DNA of 64,000 nucleotides from Fagopyrum homotropicum (GCA_033239125.1 BSWB01000001.1:29787501-29851500), one strand, 5' to 3'. Counted from the first letter of the stretch, positions 44,439 through 56,544 are shown. Numbers and translations: made by a program. Notes: a model not told the origin generated them from the sequence alone.

Positions 44439-45464
44439 ATGATGGATTTCTTTCCTTCAAATTACATGTTAGAAACTCCTTCTGAAAATGACCATCAACC
44501 TCCTTCTCTACACTTCCATGGTAATCAAGTAATTCCTCAATGAGTTTTTTCTTCTTCTGCTAAATATATGTTCTTTATGAGTTCTTGTTTGATATTTTTG
44601 AAGTACAAGGTTTAGCAGAAGAGAACTTATCAGATGCTGAAGGGGCACAAGCAGGAGAGAAAAAGCGAAGGTTGAACATAGAACAAGTGAAGACACTCGA
44701 AAACAACTTTGAAATGGGAAGCAAGCTTGATCTTGAAAAGAAAATGCAGCTTGCTAAATCACTTAGATTGCAGCCAAGGCAAGTTGCTATTTGGTTCCAA
44801 AATAGAAGAGCTAGATGGAAAACCAAGCAACTTGAGAAAGACTATGATACCCTCAAGAATCAGTTTGATTCCCTCAAGAACTATAACCAAACTCTCCTTG
44901 CTCAGAACCAAAAGCTTCAAGATGAGGTAATTAGTACACTTTTCAAGCTATGTTTTGTTATTTATATAGACATTAGATCAATAATTGTGTTTTGAATGCT
45001 CAAGATTGATGCTTTAAGCCCAATCATTTCCATTTCTTGGTGTGGTGTACTGTTTTTATAATGATTTAGATTTATTAAATTTATTAATGAAGAAATGGGT
45101 TTTGCAATGATTGCAGATATCAGCACTAAAAGGGAGAGAATTAATCAACCTAAACAAAGAGACAGATCAAGGTTGTAGTAGTAACAGCAGTGACATCAAT
45201 TTAGACATCTCAACAAGAACCCTAATTGAGAAGGAGAGTACTTTCTCTTCTTCTCATCATCAACACCCAAAAATCAGCACAATTTTTTTCCCACCTTCAT
45301 CATCATCCTCGATTCCCACCGCCCCGGTTTTGACACAACTCTTCCATTCCCACAGATTTGATCAGCCTGTCAAAGAAGAAAGCTTCACCAACATGTTCAC
45401 TGTCATGGATGACCAACCTGGGTTTTGGCCTTGGGTTGAACCGCAGCAACAACATTTTAATTAA
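44439..45464 (+). CDS. HD-Zip class I transcription factor (ATHB-13/20/3/23-like)
   Basis: Three exons, 44439-44520, 44604-44926 and 45117-45464, with GT-AG introns and consistent phases, give 250 residues. The homeodomain spans about residues 47-103 with the recognition helix WFQNRRARWK at 91-100. The leucine zipper follows directly, with Leu at 104, 111, 118, 125, 132 and 139. The C terminus has an aromatic FWPW motif at 238-241 and ends HFN, as in the ATHB-20 side of this clade. Such proteins bind CAATNATTG-type DNA as dimers and regulate growth and stress responses. The N terminus (FFPSNYML) fits the clade, but the usual segment between it and the acidic LSD stretch is short. It is the only apparently intact host gene here. 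Confidence 0.9.
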
Positions 45465-45984
45465 CTTTTTCTTTTCAGATGTGGGTACTGTTTTGGGTTG
45501 GTTTTGGATTGAACTAGTTTAGCATAGTATAATATATCATAATATGCATTTTTTGCTTTGTTAATTTTTGTTGCAGTTGTGTAAAGTTACAAAGATATAT
45601 CAAGCTATTCTTGAATTGTTTTCTTTTTGGGCGGGGCCCTTGCAGAAAGAAGTAGATGGTTATATATGTATATGAGATGTACACAACTATTTCACTATTC
45701 TTGAATTGTTCTCTCTTTTGCGTGTATATGCTGTCATTTTCAAGAGGGTCCATCAGTTGATCAAAAGGAAGAAACAAGAACAAAGTTAACACTTTTCCCA
45801 CTCGTTATACTTTAAGTATAAGTAGGCCAACTTAAAGGAAATTTTTCCAAAAGATATAATCCGCCTTAGATTAAGATCAGGAGTAACATCCTTCCATATT
45901 CAGCAATTTAAAGCATAGATGTAACTATATTTTTAGCTGATTTTTCAATCATTTGATCTTACTTATTTTTCATCACTACCTTTA
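45465..45984. other. 3' flank of the HD-Zip gene
   Basis: AT-rich sequence with probable 3' untranslated region at the start. Nothing else is recognised. Confidence 0.4.
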
Positions 45985-46153
45985 GGACCCGTTTGGTTTT
46001 TACTCTTGATACCCTATACAGATACAAAATAGGAAAAACTATTGTATTTTGAAAAAACCACCGTAAAAAATAATTCAAAAATAAATATGAACGAAAGGTA
46101 GATTAAATTTATTTTTATTTCGTTTCTTTTTACGAAATTACAACTAAACGGGC
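45985..46153. mobile_element. 169-bp MITE (Tourist-like)
   Basis: Termini GGACCCGTTTGGTT and AACTAAACGGGC are imperfect inverted repeats, flanked by TTA at 45982-45984 and 46154-46156. The size, TTA duplication and GGNCCGTTTGG terminus fit PIF/Harbinger-derived Tourist MITEs. Confidence 0.65.
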
Positions 46154-46156
46154 TTA

Positions 46157-47432
46157 ATATCCACTAAGCTGATGCACGTTGGTAGTTGGCACGAGCACTA
46201 AAGTTTCATCAGACAGAGAAAAGGAAAGCCAAAAGAAGAAAGGTAGTTGCAATAATTGTTTTTCATGTCTCCCTTGATGTCGTCAATCACTGCATGATTT
46301 AGAGAAAATCTTCTGTTCAATTTGACACGTGGCTCCCATAATTGAAGTCGTGTCGAAACCAATACGAAGCTGCTCGATTACGGAACTGAAACTAAAAATA
46401 CCTAAATACGCTATTCGACCTGAAGTAAAAATTAAAATTTCAAACGGTTGAATTTCTACTACAGGGACCAACTACGAAATTTGAATTCTACTTTGGAAGC
46501 CACTTTCAAAATTCAAAGTTCTATTTAGGGAGTATGTAAGAAATTGATCTTCGATTTTGAAAGTCGATCGTGAAACGAAGCTCCGTTTAATTATATAATC
46601 AATAATATATTTGCTACGCTCTCATAAGCCATGATCTGTAATAAATAAAAAGAAAATTTCGGAAGATATTTCTATGGTATAGGTTATTTCGAATCTTACT
46701 AAAAAAAATTTTATAATTCGAATAGTATTCATAAGCTTTAAATTATTTCAGATTTTGTCCAAATTTATACACATGGTCAAACAAATCTTTTATTTATGAA
46801 AAAAACTAAACAAACATAATTAAATGAAAAAAATAGGATCTGGTGTTCTCTTTGATTGGAATTACCGAAATACTAACTTACTTTTGAAATTTCGAAAGCT
46901 CCTGGACATTACACATTGTACGTAATACAGATGAATTTGTACAACATATCACTGCACCCATGACGAGATGTAACACTCGTCTCCCTACTACTTCTCAACT
47001 TGTCAAGTCAAGAACTAGCTTCCATAGTATGCCTTCGAAAAATTTGTTTCTCTTACTGGCATAAATGCTCGGACGAATAGCAGTTCCTCCACTGTTGCTC
47101 TTAAACTGGCATAAGATGCTTAGAACATCTACTTATCTCATGGTCTTCTGAAGTTCTCTAATTACCAATTTACCACTAACATTTGCTCAAATTTTGTTAT
47201 CACATTCATTAGTTTGTAGTGCATTTAGCATCCTTTCTTTGAAAGATTCAGAGACAACACTGGGACATAAATCTAAATCTCCTCATACCAAATCCAATTG
47301 AAAGATGGCACCAGGACATAAATTTGAATCTGTCAATTGAAATTCAATTCTATAAAAATCCGAAAAAGAATTAGGATTCAAAATTTCGGTACCTGGAGAA
47401 GAAGAGAGATGAGGATTTAGATCAAGACCCCG
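46157..47432. other. Intergenic stretch without recognised features
   Basis: AT-rich, no convincing open frame, and no RNA gene or terminal repeats that I can support. Confidence 0.4.
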
Positions 47433-49480
47433 CCGGTGAATGTTACCTTGCAAAACCCTAGTTCAGGGATTGCATCATTTGGGATTTTGAACCTCTATGA
47501 CTCCAATCTTTCAACTTTTGTTCGGATGACTAATAGTAGTGATCACGTTGAATATTGATGACATGAATTACGACCTTAGTATAGTCATGCATATAGATAG
47601 TTTTTCCCTTTGTTTTGCATACATAGACATATATTCATGGCATTTGAACTTATATTTGTCTGCTTTGTTAGAAAGGGTGTCTACACATAGATTTCTTGCA
47701 ATTTTAGGTAATATGAAGGATTTTGGATCAAAAGAGAGCATGGAAGGAGGTATCAAAAGGATAGCATATTGGAGCACAATGAAGCTTAAAAGGACAGCAA
47801 AGGATCGTCAAAAGGAAGATACAAAAGGATTACAAGCGAAGAGCTAAGGAAGAACACGTAACAGTCAATAATCTCGGTTGACTCAAGAGAAATCTCGGCC
47901 GAGATTATTGTCGGGTTTGCCCAAGATTTGTTGAAAAACGGCCCATGGCCTGGAAGTTAAAACCTTGATTTTTATTATTAAAAGGAGGGTATGGTTGCAG
48001 CTAGAGACACGTCCGGAACACAGAGAAAAGACCTCACATGCAAGAGAGAAGCATTCGACAAGAGTTCGAGAGAAGATTACAATAATCAAGTGATACAAGA
48101 TTGCATTGTTAGCTACAACACATTGAAGATTGAGGAGGATTCTTGAAGGGAGATACTTAGTTGCTTGATTTCCTTGTTTGAACACAAGGTTAAACATTAT
48201 TGTTGCTTGACTACAGTAATATTTTATTGAAGACCCTTTACTAAGTATTTTTTTTCCTTTCTTTGGTTATTTTGGTTTTATAACTGGTTTGATATCATAT
48301 ACTTTTGTTGATCTGAATATGTGTTATTGGCTAGAATCCTTGCGATTCTAGGGTGATTGGTTGATGGTTGTGGTGTAGATGATGATAGAATAAACCTTTA
48401 AGTTAGATTGGATCCTGAAGGTTGGTTTTAACCTACGCAGTTACCGAATCTCGGTATGTTCTCATGAATCTCGGCCGAGATTTGAGTTAGAACAACCCGA
48501 GATTTTTCCTGTTTATCCGTTTATGATATATCTTTATGTCTAGGTTATAGATTGCCCAAATCCTAACCTTGTTGAGACTTTCAAGCTTACATCTAAGCTT
48601 GGGATGAGACTTACCCGGTGATTTCCTTTCCTAGTTGCCAAAGATGATGAGTTCTAGGTAATAAAGGTGTATCCATTATTAGGATTGAGTGTGTGCGCCT
48701 TCACCTTTTCTTTATGAGCTAGCCTGAGACTTATCCGGTAAAGGTTAGTTCTATTCCCTTAGGTTGAGTTGTTGGTTTGAGATTATAGTTCCTTTATAGG
48801 ACCTTTGGTTTGGGATTAGTGGATAGTGAGACATCCCCCGTAATCTATCCCACCTTAGAAACACCTTTCCTAAGCAATTTCATCCTTATCCATAGATCTT
48901 TAGAAGTCTTGAAAAACTACAACCGGATACTTTGATCTCTAAAATTTGCATTCTTTCCTGATTATCATACATTCGTTGTTTTTATTGTTTTTGTTCATTG
49001 ATATTTGCAAGATTTTTCCTAGACTTGATTTGATACTGCTTGATTTCACCATAGTCCCTGTGATCGACCCTGAAATATATTTTTTTTTGCGATTGATCCA
49101 TACATTGCGGCTTATTTTCGTTCATATTCACACACATTTGTGAGCAAACAAATGTGATGTTACACTGAAAATGTTGAAGCTTGATAATGATAGGAATTTG
49201 AGGATGTACTTAGAACTACTAGTGTTGATGTCATATGGTTTGTAGTGTTGATCAATGTGAAGTTTTTGGTTATTGTGGAAACATAGGTGTGCGTAGTTAC
49301 AATGATGCATGTCCAATTTGTGTGTGTCCATCTTATAATTTTGAATGTGTTTATCCAAATGATAGCAGGCACGGTTGTAGGGGAAGCTTGCTATCCAGAA
49401 TTGCTCTAGTAGTCCCTCTATGCCTACAATGGATCATACCAAGTTCATAACTTACACTCCTGAAATCAGCAATGAACTAT
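47433..49480 (+). pseudogene. G-type lectin S-receptor-like kinase fragment, split by an LTR
   Basis: The left part (47433-47555) reads PVNVTLQNPSSGIASFGILN and is open to the LTR edge. The right part (49156 onward) reads DVTLKMLKLDNDRNLRMY, then DQCEVFGYCGN and CPICVCPSYNFE, the cysteine-rich segment after the lectin domain in receptors like Arabidopsis At1g34300. Frame changes near 49210 and an extra G near 49380 break it. No kinase domain is present. It is a remnant of a plasma-membrane receptor gene; the solo LTR sits inside it. Confidence 0.75.
47556..49150 (+). repeat. Solo LTR of family D
   Basis: Starts TGATGACATG and ends GTGAGCAAACA (1595 bp), flanked by AATAT (47551-47555) and AATGT (49151-49155), a 4/5 duplication. 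It carries AATCTCGGCCGAGATT in U3 (47891-47906) and in the leader (48467-48482), GTCTACAC in U3, and GAGACTTACCCGGT near 48606 with decayed copies near 48724 and 48829. The layout matches the B and C LTRs. It is older than the C and B solo LTRs, judging by its duplication mismatch. Confidence 0.88.
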
Positions 49481-50199
49481 TCTTGGAATGTATCGAACGT
49501 CGTCGTTGGGGACAAAGAGAAACCTCCGCCGCCTGTGACAAAGAGAAACCGTCGGCGGTCTTCTAAGGATGGAGCCGAGAAGACGTCGCCTCCACATACG
49601 GAGAAAGAATGTGCTTTCTTTCTCTCTTTTTTTAATTGAAATGTTCAGTTTTTCTTTTTTCATTAATAAGGATAAGGCTTGTTTGGCAACCTAGATAAAA
49701 TTGGGCAATATCCGGAATAATATAAAGTTTAAGAGTACCATCCGGATTACAAAAAAATCTTGGGTAAAATCTGGAATACCCCATACCACAAGAACACCAT
49801 CCGGAATTTCCCTAAATAAAAAAAATTAAAATAAGATTTTATTTACCAATTCATGAAAGTAATATCAATAGATTTCCAAAAAGCTCTCTACTCTACAAAA
49901 TCCTCGACAAAATGATTGGGTATCTCAATTGGTGTGAACCACCACAATGGCGTAAACACCCACTCCGGCCATCACCATGGCTAGCGTCTTCCTCTAGAGA
50001 AGTAAAGGGCAGTTGAAAAGCCTATCGAAAATAAAACAACAAAAACAAAAACTCTATATTGGTTTCATTATTCAGCCAAATCATTTCATTGTCTTATCAG
50101 AATTCGATCTTGACCATTTTCCTACAAACGGATCGGATAAGTATTTGTGAGATCTGAGGCTCACATTCCACACCTCATCAGTAATCGAGTAGACTAACC
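49481..50199. other. Intergenic stretch
   Basis: No supported gene. The stretch 49670-49815 repeats short CCGGA-containing phrases (ATCCGGA, ATCTGGAAT), possibly from a degenerate repeat. Nothing firm. Confidence 0.35.
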
Positions 50200-50535
50200 T
50201 ACGCACCAAATTTATGATTACCATCTTTTTCATATATCTTCCTCCAAAAGAACAAAATAAAGATGAGGTTTGGAATAAGATCTCTACCAAAATATATTCT
50301 AGTAATATCCCAATTCTTGTGATCCGAGACTATAATGAAATTCTAAAAGTTGGGGAACCAACTGTAAATCATAGACTTCAAAACTTGATACAAAGTGTGT
50401 GTAATGTGATTGACTTTGAAACAAAAGAAAATGAGTTTATATGCTCTTGTTTTCCGTTATTGATAACCACACTATCCTTCCTTATGATTCTCCTTTACAA
50501 CTCCCTTGATGATTGCCTCATCATTAACCGTTGAT
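50200..50535 (+). pseudogene. LINE endonuclease remnant
   Basis: FIYLPPKEQNKDEVWNKI and ILVIRDYNEILK match the endonuclease segment of the LINE at 39600-39750 (IYAPPNEQAKNDFW, ILIGDYNELL). SLDDCLIINR near the end fits the C-terminal endonuclease region. It is a short plus-strand piece without RT. Confidence 0.7.
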
Positions 50536-50561
50536 TGGAGGGAGAGAAACCACCGAGGAAA

Positions 50562-50597
50562 CTAGAATATATTTTGGTAACAAAATATATTCTAGTT
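50562..50597. repeat. Perfect 16-bp inverted repeat
   Basis: ACTAGAATATATTTTG (50562-50577), four bases GTAA, then CAAAATATATTCTAGT (50582-50597). The right arm also occurs at about 50288-50303 inside the LINE remnant, so local rearrangement of that piece probably produced it. Confidence 0.8.
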
Positions 50598-52489
50598 TGG
50601 CGCATTTGCCTCTAGATGTATATAGCATGTTGAGACCAACCTTGATCGGAGTACCTAAATCCAATACCAGGCCATACAACACCTTATGAACATACAGCTA
50701 CATTGGCGACTCGGATAGTTTAGCCCAAACAAATATGGTCTATAGTCTTTTTTGTGAGGATCAAACTCCATGTGCCATTGTGATATATTGCAAAACATTT
50801 CCCATGGTCCTTGAGTAGGAGCCTGCACAAAGTATTCCTCATTCTTGAACCGGACAACTAGTATGCATTCGATAAGTCAACAATAGTGATCTTGCCTTTA
50901 GAGATATATAACTAATAGTCAAGTACTTTGACTATTAAGGCCGACTTTCATTGCCTCGATGAAAGTCGACATTGTATGATGACAAGGACAATTGGAGCCT
51001 CTTTGAAGATAGATTTCGTATAACTTAGTTGACTTGTCCTTCTTTCTTAAATGAAGGGTTGACATTGTATGAAGCAACTCTCATAGTTCCTATGTTTCAG
51101 ATTGCTTGGACATTTTTCTTCATTTGTATCGGATTCATATACTTCTAGGAGTATATGTTATCTCTCCCTTCTCGTGATAATATTAAGATATCAACTATTG
51201 AGTGTTGGTCAGTGTAATATTGTCTTGTTGGATAGTCATATCATTTTGAGACCTTTATGGGTTGCAATTTTCATCTTAGGAAACATAATGTTCTTGTTTG
51301 ACGAAATAAACTATCCTATTCATGGGATTTGCTTATCGAGGAAGTGCAAATTTTACTACATTGAAGCTTTTCCTTCCTTTTTATACTTGAATGGATATTT
51401 TCGAGTTTGAGAAGTAAATTTTACTTTCATGTCTAGGTATGTAATACCCTGAGAACGATAATGTTCATTTCGAGAATGGTATCCGTGTTCATAGGCATTT
51501 CTACGCTGGCTCCGAAAGAACTCAAAGGTACGTTCATGGAGACATAATATAAGATAATCAAAAATCTCAAAGGCCCTTTCAAGCAATTGAATTTGAGCGT
51601 TTTTAGGTGGTGAACTCAAAGATAGCTCTTCTTTGGTTTTAATGTGTGTGATTGATTTCTCGATTCCTGTTCAACTTAGATTGATGGCCTTCAACCAAGA
51701 TGAGCATCTCAGCGGCGGGACTGAATACCCGGATCGATAAGAGCCATCCAAAGTCCTTGATATTCACAGTAATTTCTTTTACTAGTCTTCTTCTACTTAT
51801 TGTTTGTACGAGGTTTGGTACCTACTAGCATTGACTTGGTTACTAGCAACTGCTTTGATTTCTTCATTCTTCCATTTTTCTTTTTTCCAAAACTGTAAAC
51901 GAAACTATAAACATGATCGCAAAGATGAGCAGATCATCTCCTCCACAATGAACACGATATATGGAGGTATCATGTAGCCTTTTCTTCAAATTAGTCTTTG
52001 AAATTTTACTATTGTTATTCTTTTATGAGAATGAAATTATGTTGGGTATTTTTGTTAGAGTGTGAACACTTAAAAAAAAGGTGCAACTTGTTAGGTTTGA
52101 GTTACTCAAGAAAGATAGTTGTTGAATGTCGGTGGTAGTGATCCGAATAAATTGTCATTTTGTTCCTTTAGGTCCTAATGTTATATAAGTTTGAGTTGAC
52201 ATCCCTAAAAATCCTGATGCAATACTTTGGAGGACAACGTCTAAATTATGATGCATTGAATATGTTGTTGGTACAACAACTACCTGGCCATCAGACAAAG
52301 TTATTATAATATGAAGTAACATTTAGTTGGTTATCCATTTTAGATTAATATTGTAAAACTTTGTTTCTCTTGTAGAACAACTGTTTTAAATTACTAATGA
52401 TTTTAAATCATTTTGAATTTTAAAAATGAAACATTGTGGCTTATGTGATGTTCTTTTCATTGAAACAATGCGTTCATGAAAGTATTGGT
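50598..52489. other. Intergenic stretch
   Basis: No gene that I can support. Short frames occur without a recognisable domain. AT-rich. Confidence 0.35.
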
Positions 52490-54744
52490 ATTTGATTATA
52501 AATGTCATTATTGGATTTCCATATCGTTTTGGAGAACGCTATTATTGGATTCTGTAGTGTTTATGCAAAATGTTATTATTCGGTTCTAAAGCGTTTGTGA
52601 AAAATGCTATTATTGGGTTCTATAGCGTTTACATAGTATTTTTCTTACCGCTTCCGTAGCATTTTCATAGCATTTACATTGGGTTTTTTCATAGAATTTA
52701 TAAAATGTTGTTAATGACCCTATTTCCCCAACGTTTGAGGAAACACTATTATTGTCCACTTTTCCTTCACATTTATTATAGCGTTTTTGCAAACTCTATT
52801 AATGACCTTATTTTCATAACGTTTGAAGAAACGCTATTGCTATCCACTTTTCAATTGCATTTTTTAAATGTTGGTAATGACCTTATTTTCATAGTGTTTG
52901 AGTAAACGCTATTACTATCTACTTTTCCATAGTGTTTGCTGAAACGTTATAACTGATTCACTTTTTTATATCGTTTGCACAAACGCTATGAGAAACTATA
53001 ACGATATTATTGTTACGCTAGGAAATAGCACAAAAAGCTTTACATTTATAACTCGAACTAAATCCTAAACTACCTAGCGAAACCCGTAGTGTACGGGTCG
53101 TTTTGTAGAAAGGAAAGTATTCTGAGGTCGAACTCAAGGACTGAGGTGAAACTAAGTCATTCAATGATCGAAAATAGTGTGAATCTAGACTAAGATAAGA
53201 TGAGGAATAAAGAAAATGGAAAACACAATGTTTTTGGAGGGTTTTGGGTGATCAAACAAAGATCACAAATATGTGAACACAATCAAGCAACACAAACACA
53301 CACTAACACTAAAGATAGGGGGATGGAAATAACAAAGCGGATTCTAGAGTTTGGAAGTCCGGGTATGGTATAGACTCAAGCTATCTATTCATTCCTCGGG
53401 TTAACTATGATATGTTGGGATTAAGCGTTTCTAGATTGGGATCAATTACCGGGTAGGTCTCATGGTCCACTAGTCCATTCCTAAGGTCTCATCACCGGGT
53501 AAGTCTCTAAGAACCTAAGGATAGGAATTCTACACAAACCGGATTATTACCTAGAGATCTAACCTATCCTTACCGGGTAAGTCTCGGAAAGGGAAGTTCT
53601 AAGCAACTATCCTAGCACACTTAGTCCAATGGCGGCTTGTGAGGCTCACCACTACTTAAGGTTTGTCATCTTCGAAATCTAAGAGTAGAATCACCGGGTA
53701 AGTCTCTTCTAAACACTTAGTTGCTAACACTAGGTCACCCTAGGATAGAATTAGCTCAACAAACATTAGGATTTCAACATTCAAGTCATCCAAGGGCAAG
53801 ACTAAGTCCATCCTATCATAGTCCTAGCCATAACCCTTCTTTCCTTACCCTAGAATTGCAATCTATCTAGCCAACAACAAACATTTCAAGATCAATCTCC
53901 ACAAATAAGGCATGCTTGCAAGTCATGGTCAAATGATGAAGAACAATCCAAAGAAAAGACATTAAAAGCATAGAATAGAAATTACCAAATTCTTACAAGG
54001 CTCCAAGAGCACATCCAACTTGACAACAATGAAAGCTTCACTCGAATCCACTCTAATCTCACTCTAAAACGAGAATCTATACTAATCTCTTCCAAGAACA
54101 CCCCTAATGGGTGCTTGGAAGAGAGGCAACAATGGCCAAATGTTTTGGGGAAGAAAGGTAGGTCAAAAGAGAGGAGAAGATCCCCAATTACAGCCTGCAA
54201 AATCCTTTAAATATCCACTAGGATGCAAGAGCAATGGAAGAGATCGTGGCCAGCTGTCGATGTGGTCCTGGCAAGAATCACGGGCAAGTCCACGGCCGTG
54301 GTCTTGGTCCAGACCGTGGTTTGTTCCAGAGGTTGCTTCTAGGCTCGTTAAGCCATGATTTGGTGCATGGTTTGTGTTGGCAAGGTTCCATGAGTCCTCC
54401 TTAGCCCTTAGCTTGCATTCCAATGAGTCCGGAAGTGTGTCATCTCGAGGAATGATCCTCGGATGTATCGATTTGGCTCTTAAATCTCCCAAAATACCTA
54501 CAAAGCAAGCAAAAGTCCGAGTAGACGTCTATCTCGACAAAATACGTGATTTGAGTGCAAACGCCGTGAACTAGTGCTTAACCATGCATGAATGAGCGAA
54601 AATTCTATCTAAATGAGTGTCTAAATCTAAGTCATAAATCGTGTTATCAATTATAATGGGCTTTGTCATAGTGTTTATAAAAACGCTATGACTCTATATT
54701 ATAGCAATTTTCAAACACTATCAATACTTCTTAATGGTGTAGTG
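52490..54744. mobile_element. CACTA-type transposon remnant
   Basis: Many subterminal units of AAACGCTAT/ATAGCGTTT type occur at 52500-53005 and continue at 54655-54720. The right end reads TTCTTAATGGTGTAGTG (54728-54744), the inverse of CACTACACCATTAAGAA, a CACTA-style terminus. No matching left terminus or transposase was found, so this is a truncated end. A family B solo LTR interrupts it. Confidence 0.65.
53011..54649 (-). repeat. Solo LTR of family B with ATTAT target duplication
   Basis: The plus strand starts TGTTACGCTA and ends CGTGTTATCA, as the 5' LTR of B does. It is flanked by ATTAT at 53006-53010 and 54650-54654, a perfect duplication. CCACGGCCGTGG is in U3 (54290-54301). Compared with the B 5' LTR it lacks a 120-bp piece corresponding to 27506-27625, which holds the leader copy of the palindrome. 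Four ACCGGGTA-type repeats remain near 53446, 53493, 53572 and 53692. Confidence 0.93.
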
Positions 54745-55528
54745 TTGAGTAAGTTGCAAAGTATGTTAGGATGAAGAGTCTAGAAGGAGCTAATGTAGAA
54801 ACTCAAGCAAGCTAGGCTACCTCGAGTCGATTGTCTTCTTTAGTCGAGTGATCTTCTCATGAGCCTCAAGTTGTTCCACTGACTTAACCTTGTACTCTTT
54901 GCTCGAGTGTCTTCTCTTCTTCTCTCGAGTTTTTGTCTTATTTGCTAGAGTGATGATGTAAACTTGAGAGATGTTGACAAATCTAGACTTTGGGCTTCTT
55001 TGCTCGAGTGGTGGTGTACTCTTTGTGCGAGTGAAGTGTCACTCGGGGTACCACTCAATCAATGTTGAATCTTATGCATCTAGTGTCTTCCTTGGTCGAG
55101 TGAAGTGTCTTATTTGCTCGAGTGATGATGTAAGCTTAGTTAAAAACTTCCTCTCCAATTCTTCTTTGCTTGAGTGAAACCTACCTCTTTGCTCGAGTTC
55201 GGTTTCACTTGATGTTCTATTATTGGAGTTTCCCTAGCTCTATTGGCTTCATGTCTGCATCTTAGCTTGCCTTTCCTCCTTCCATTGCTCTATGAGATTG
55301 ATGATGAGTTGATGAATTATCCTTGGAATGGTTGGCATGGGTGATTGAATATATCCATTTTTGCTCCATTTAGGACAAAACACCCACAAAGACAAAAAAA
55401 AATAAAGGGAGTACACATTCTTTTGACATTCCAAGCTCTACCTAAGATACAAATGCCCAAACCATGCGAAACAAAGTTAAAATCAAACAAAAATACATCT
55501 TAAAACTTAGCATGAAAACATGTTATCA
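54745..55528 (-). repeat. Family E LTR fragment with GCTCGAGTG motif array
   Basis: The minus-strand start TGATAACATG at 55528 fits Athila LTRs. TTTGTCCTAAATGGAGC (minus, near 55370) matches the U3 phrase seen in C. About eleven GCTCGAGTG-like units lie at 54825-55215. The CACTA end at 54744 cuts the LTR. It lies directly against family E-like gag, so it appears inserted in that gag. Confidence 0.65.
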
Positions 55529-56407
55529 TTCCGCTTCCGCCTCAACAACATTAACTAGGTAATCCCAAGCATCATCCTCATTCATTCTTTTGAAGCCATG
55601 GGAATTAGTGGTATCCACTATGTTCTTGATGGCATCGTTTAAACCACTATAGAAAGACTCAAGCAAAGCACCTTTAGCAAAATTATGATGAGGACAAGAA
55701 TGAAGTAATTCCATAAATCATTCTCATGCATAATGAATGTTCTCACCATCCCATGTCAAAATAAGAGATATGATCTCTAAGCTCCGTCGTTTTGTGGGGA
55801 GGAAAGTACTTAAAGGCGGTGATTATTTGATCCCAAGTACGAATCGAACTTGTTGGCAATGTCGGAATCCAAGTAGCAGCTATGTCTATCAGGGAAAATA
55901 TGAACGTTCTCATCTGCAAGGCAATTAGAGAGATATTTTGATACTTCAAGGTATCCATGATGTTTTCAAAATTCCTCAAAGATTAATGTGGACTCTCGTG
56001 TTATAGGCCTCCAAATTGATCATTTTGCATCAACTTTATTGTATAAGTCCTTATAGTGAAATCTCTAGTAGCAATTTTAATGAGTGATAAGGCATGGTTA
56101 AGAATGGTCTATCAAGGATCCATCTTGACATCCAAAGTTTGAGGCAAACAAGCTTGCATAGCATTTATCATAGCCTAAAGTGTGTCAATCTCCACTGCCT
56201 GATTCGGATATCTTGGGTTAGGATTTGTTGGAGGAGGATCATTTGGCAGGTTACCAATTTGACAACCAACTTCATTGCCTCCTATTATTTGATAATCCTC
56301 CATTTTTTGTCTTTCAAAAGCTCGTCGATTAGATCGTTCCTTGCGGAGTGTAATTCAAGCCCGTTGTCTAAAGGAGCAAGGTTGCTTGAATCACGCACTC
56401 TTCGCAT
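55529..56407 (-). pseudogene. Athila-type gag fragment, degenerate
   Basis: The start at 56407 reads MRRVRDSSNLAPLD, matching A and B gag N termini. Further pieces are LRNFENIMDTLKY and FPPHKTTELRDHISYF (about 55979-55743) and CPHHNFAKGALLESFYSGL (about 55700). EDDAWDYLVNVVEAEAE then runs into the LTR at 55528. Stops and frame changes occur throughout. Protease and RT are absent. Confidence 0.75.
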
Positions 56408-56520
56408 TCAAGTATTCAACTACCTAAACTTGTGAGGCAAAGACAAAAAGAACCCAAATATCAAAAGTAACAAGAAACATAGAATAACTGATTATCAAAA
56501 CAACAAAATACTATTAGCAA

Positions 56521-56538
56521 TCCCCGACAACGGCGCCA
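56521..56538 (-). other. Primer binding site of the E-type element, one mismatch
   Basis: The minus strand reads TGGCGCCGTTGTCGGGGA, differing by one base from the tRNA-Asp complement used by A and B. It lies six bases from the LTR edge at 56545. Confidence 0.85.
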
Positions 56539-56544
56539 AAAACT

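Noticed and set aside
51102..51410. 102-codon hydrophobic frame
   Set aside because: AT-rich chance frame without a domain, a plausible promoter or similarity to any neighbouring element.
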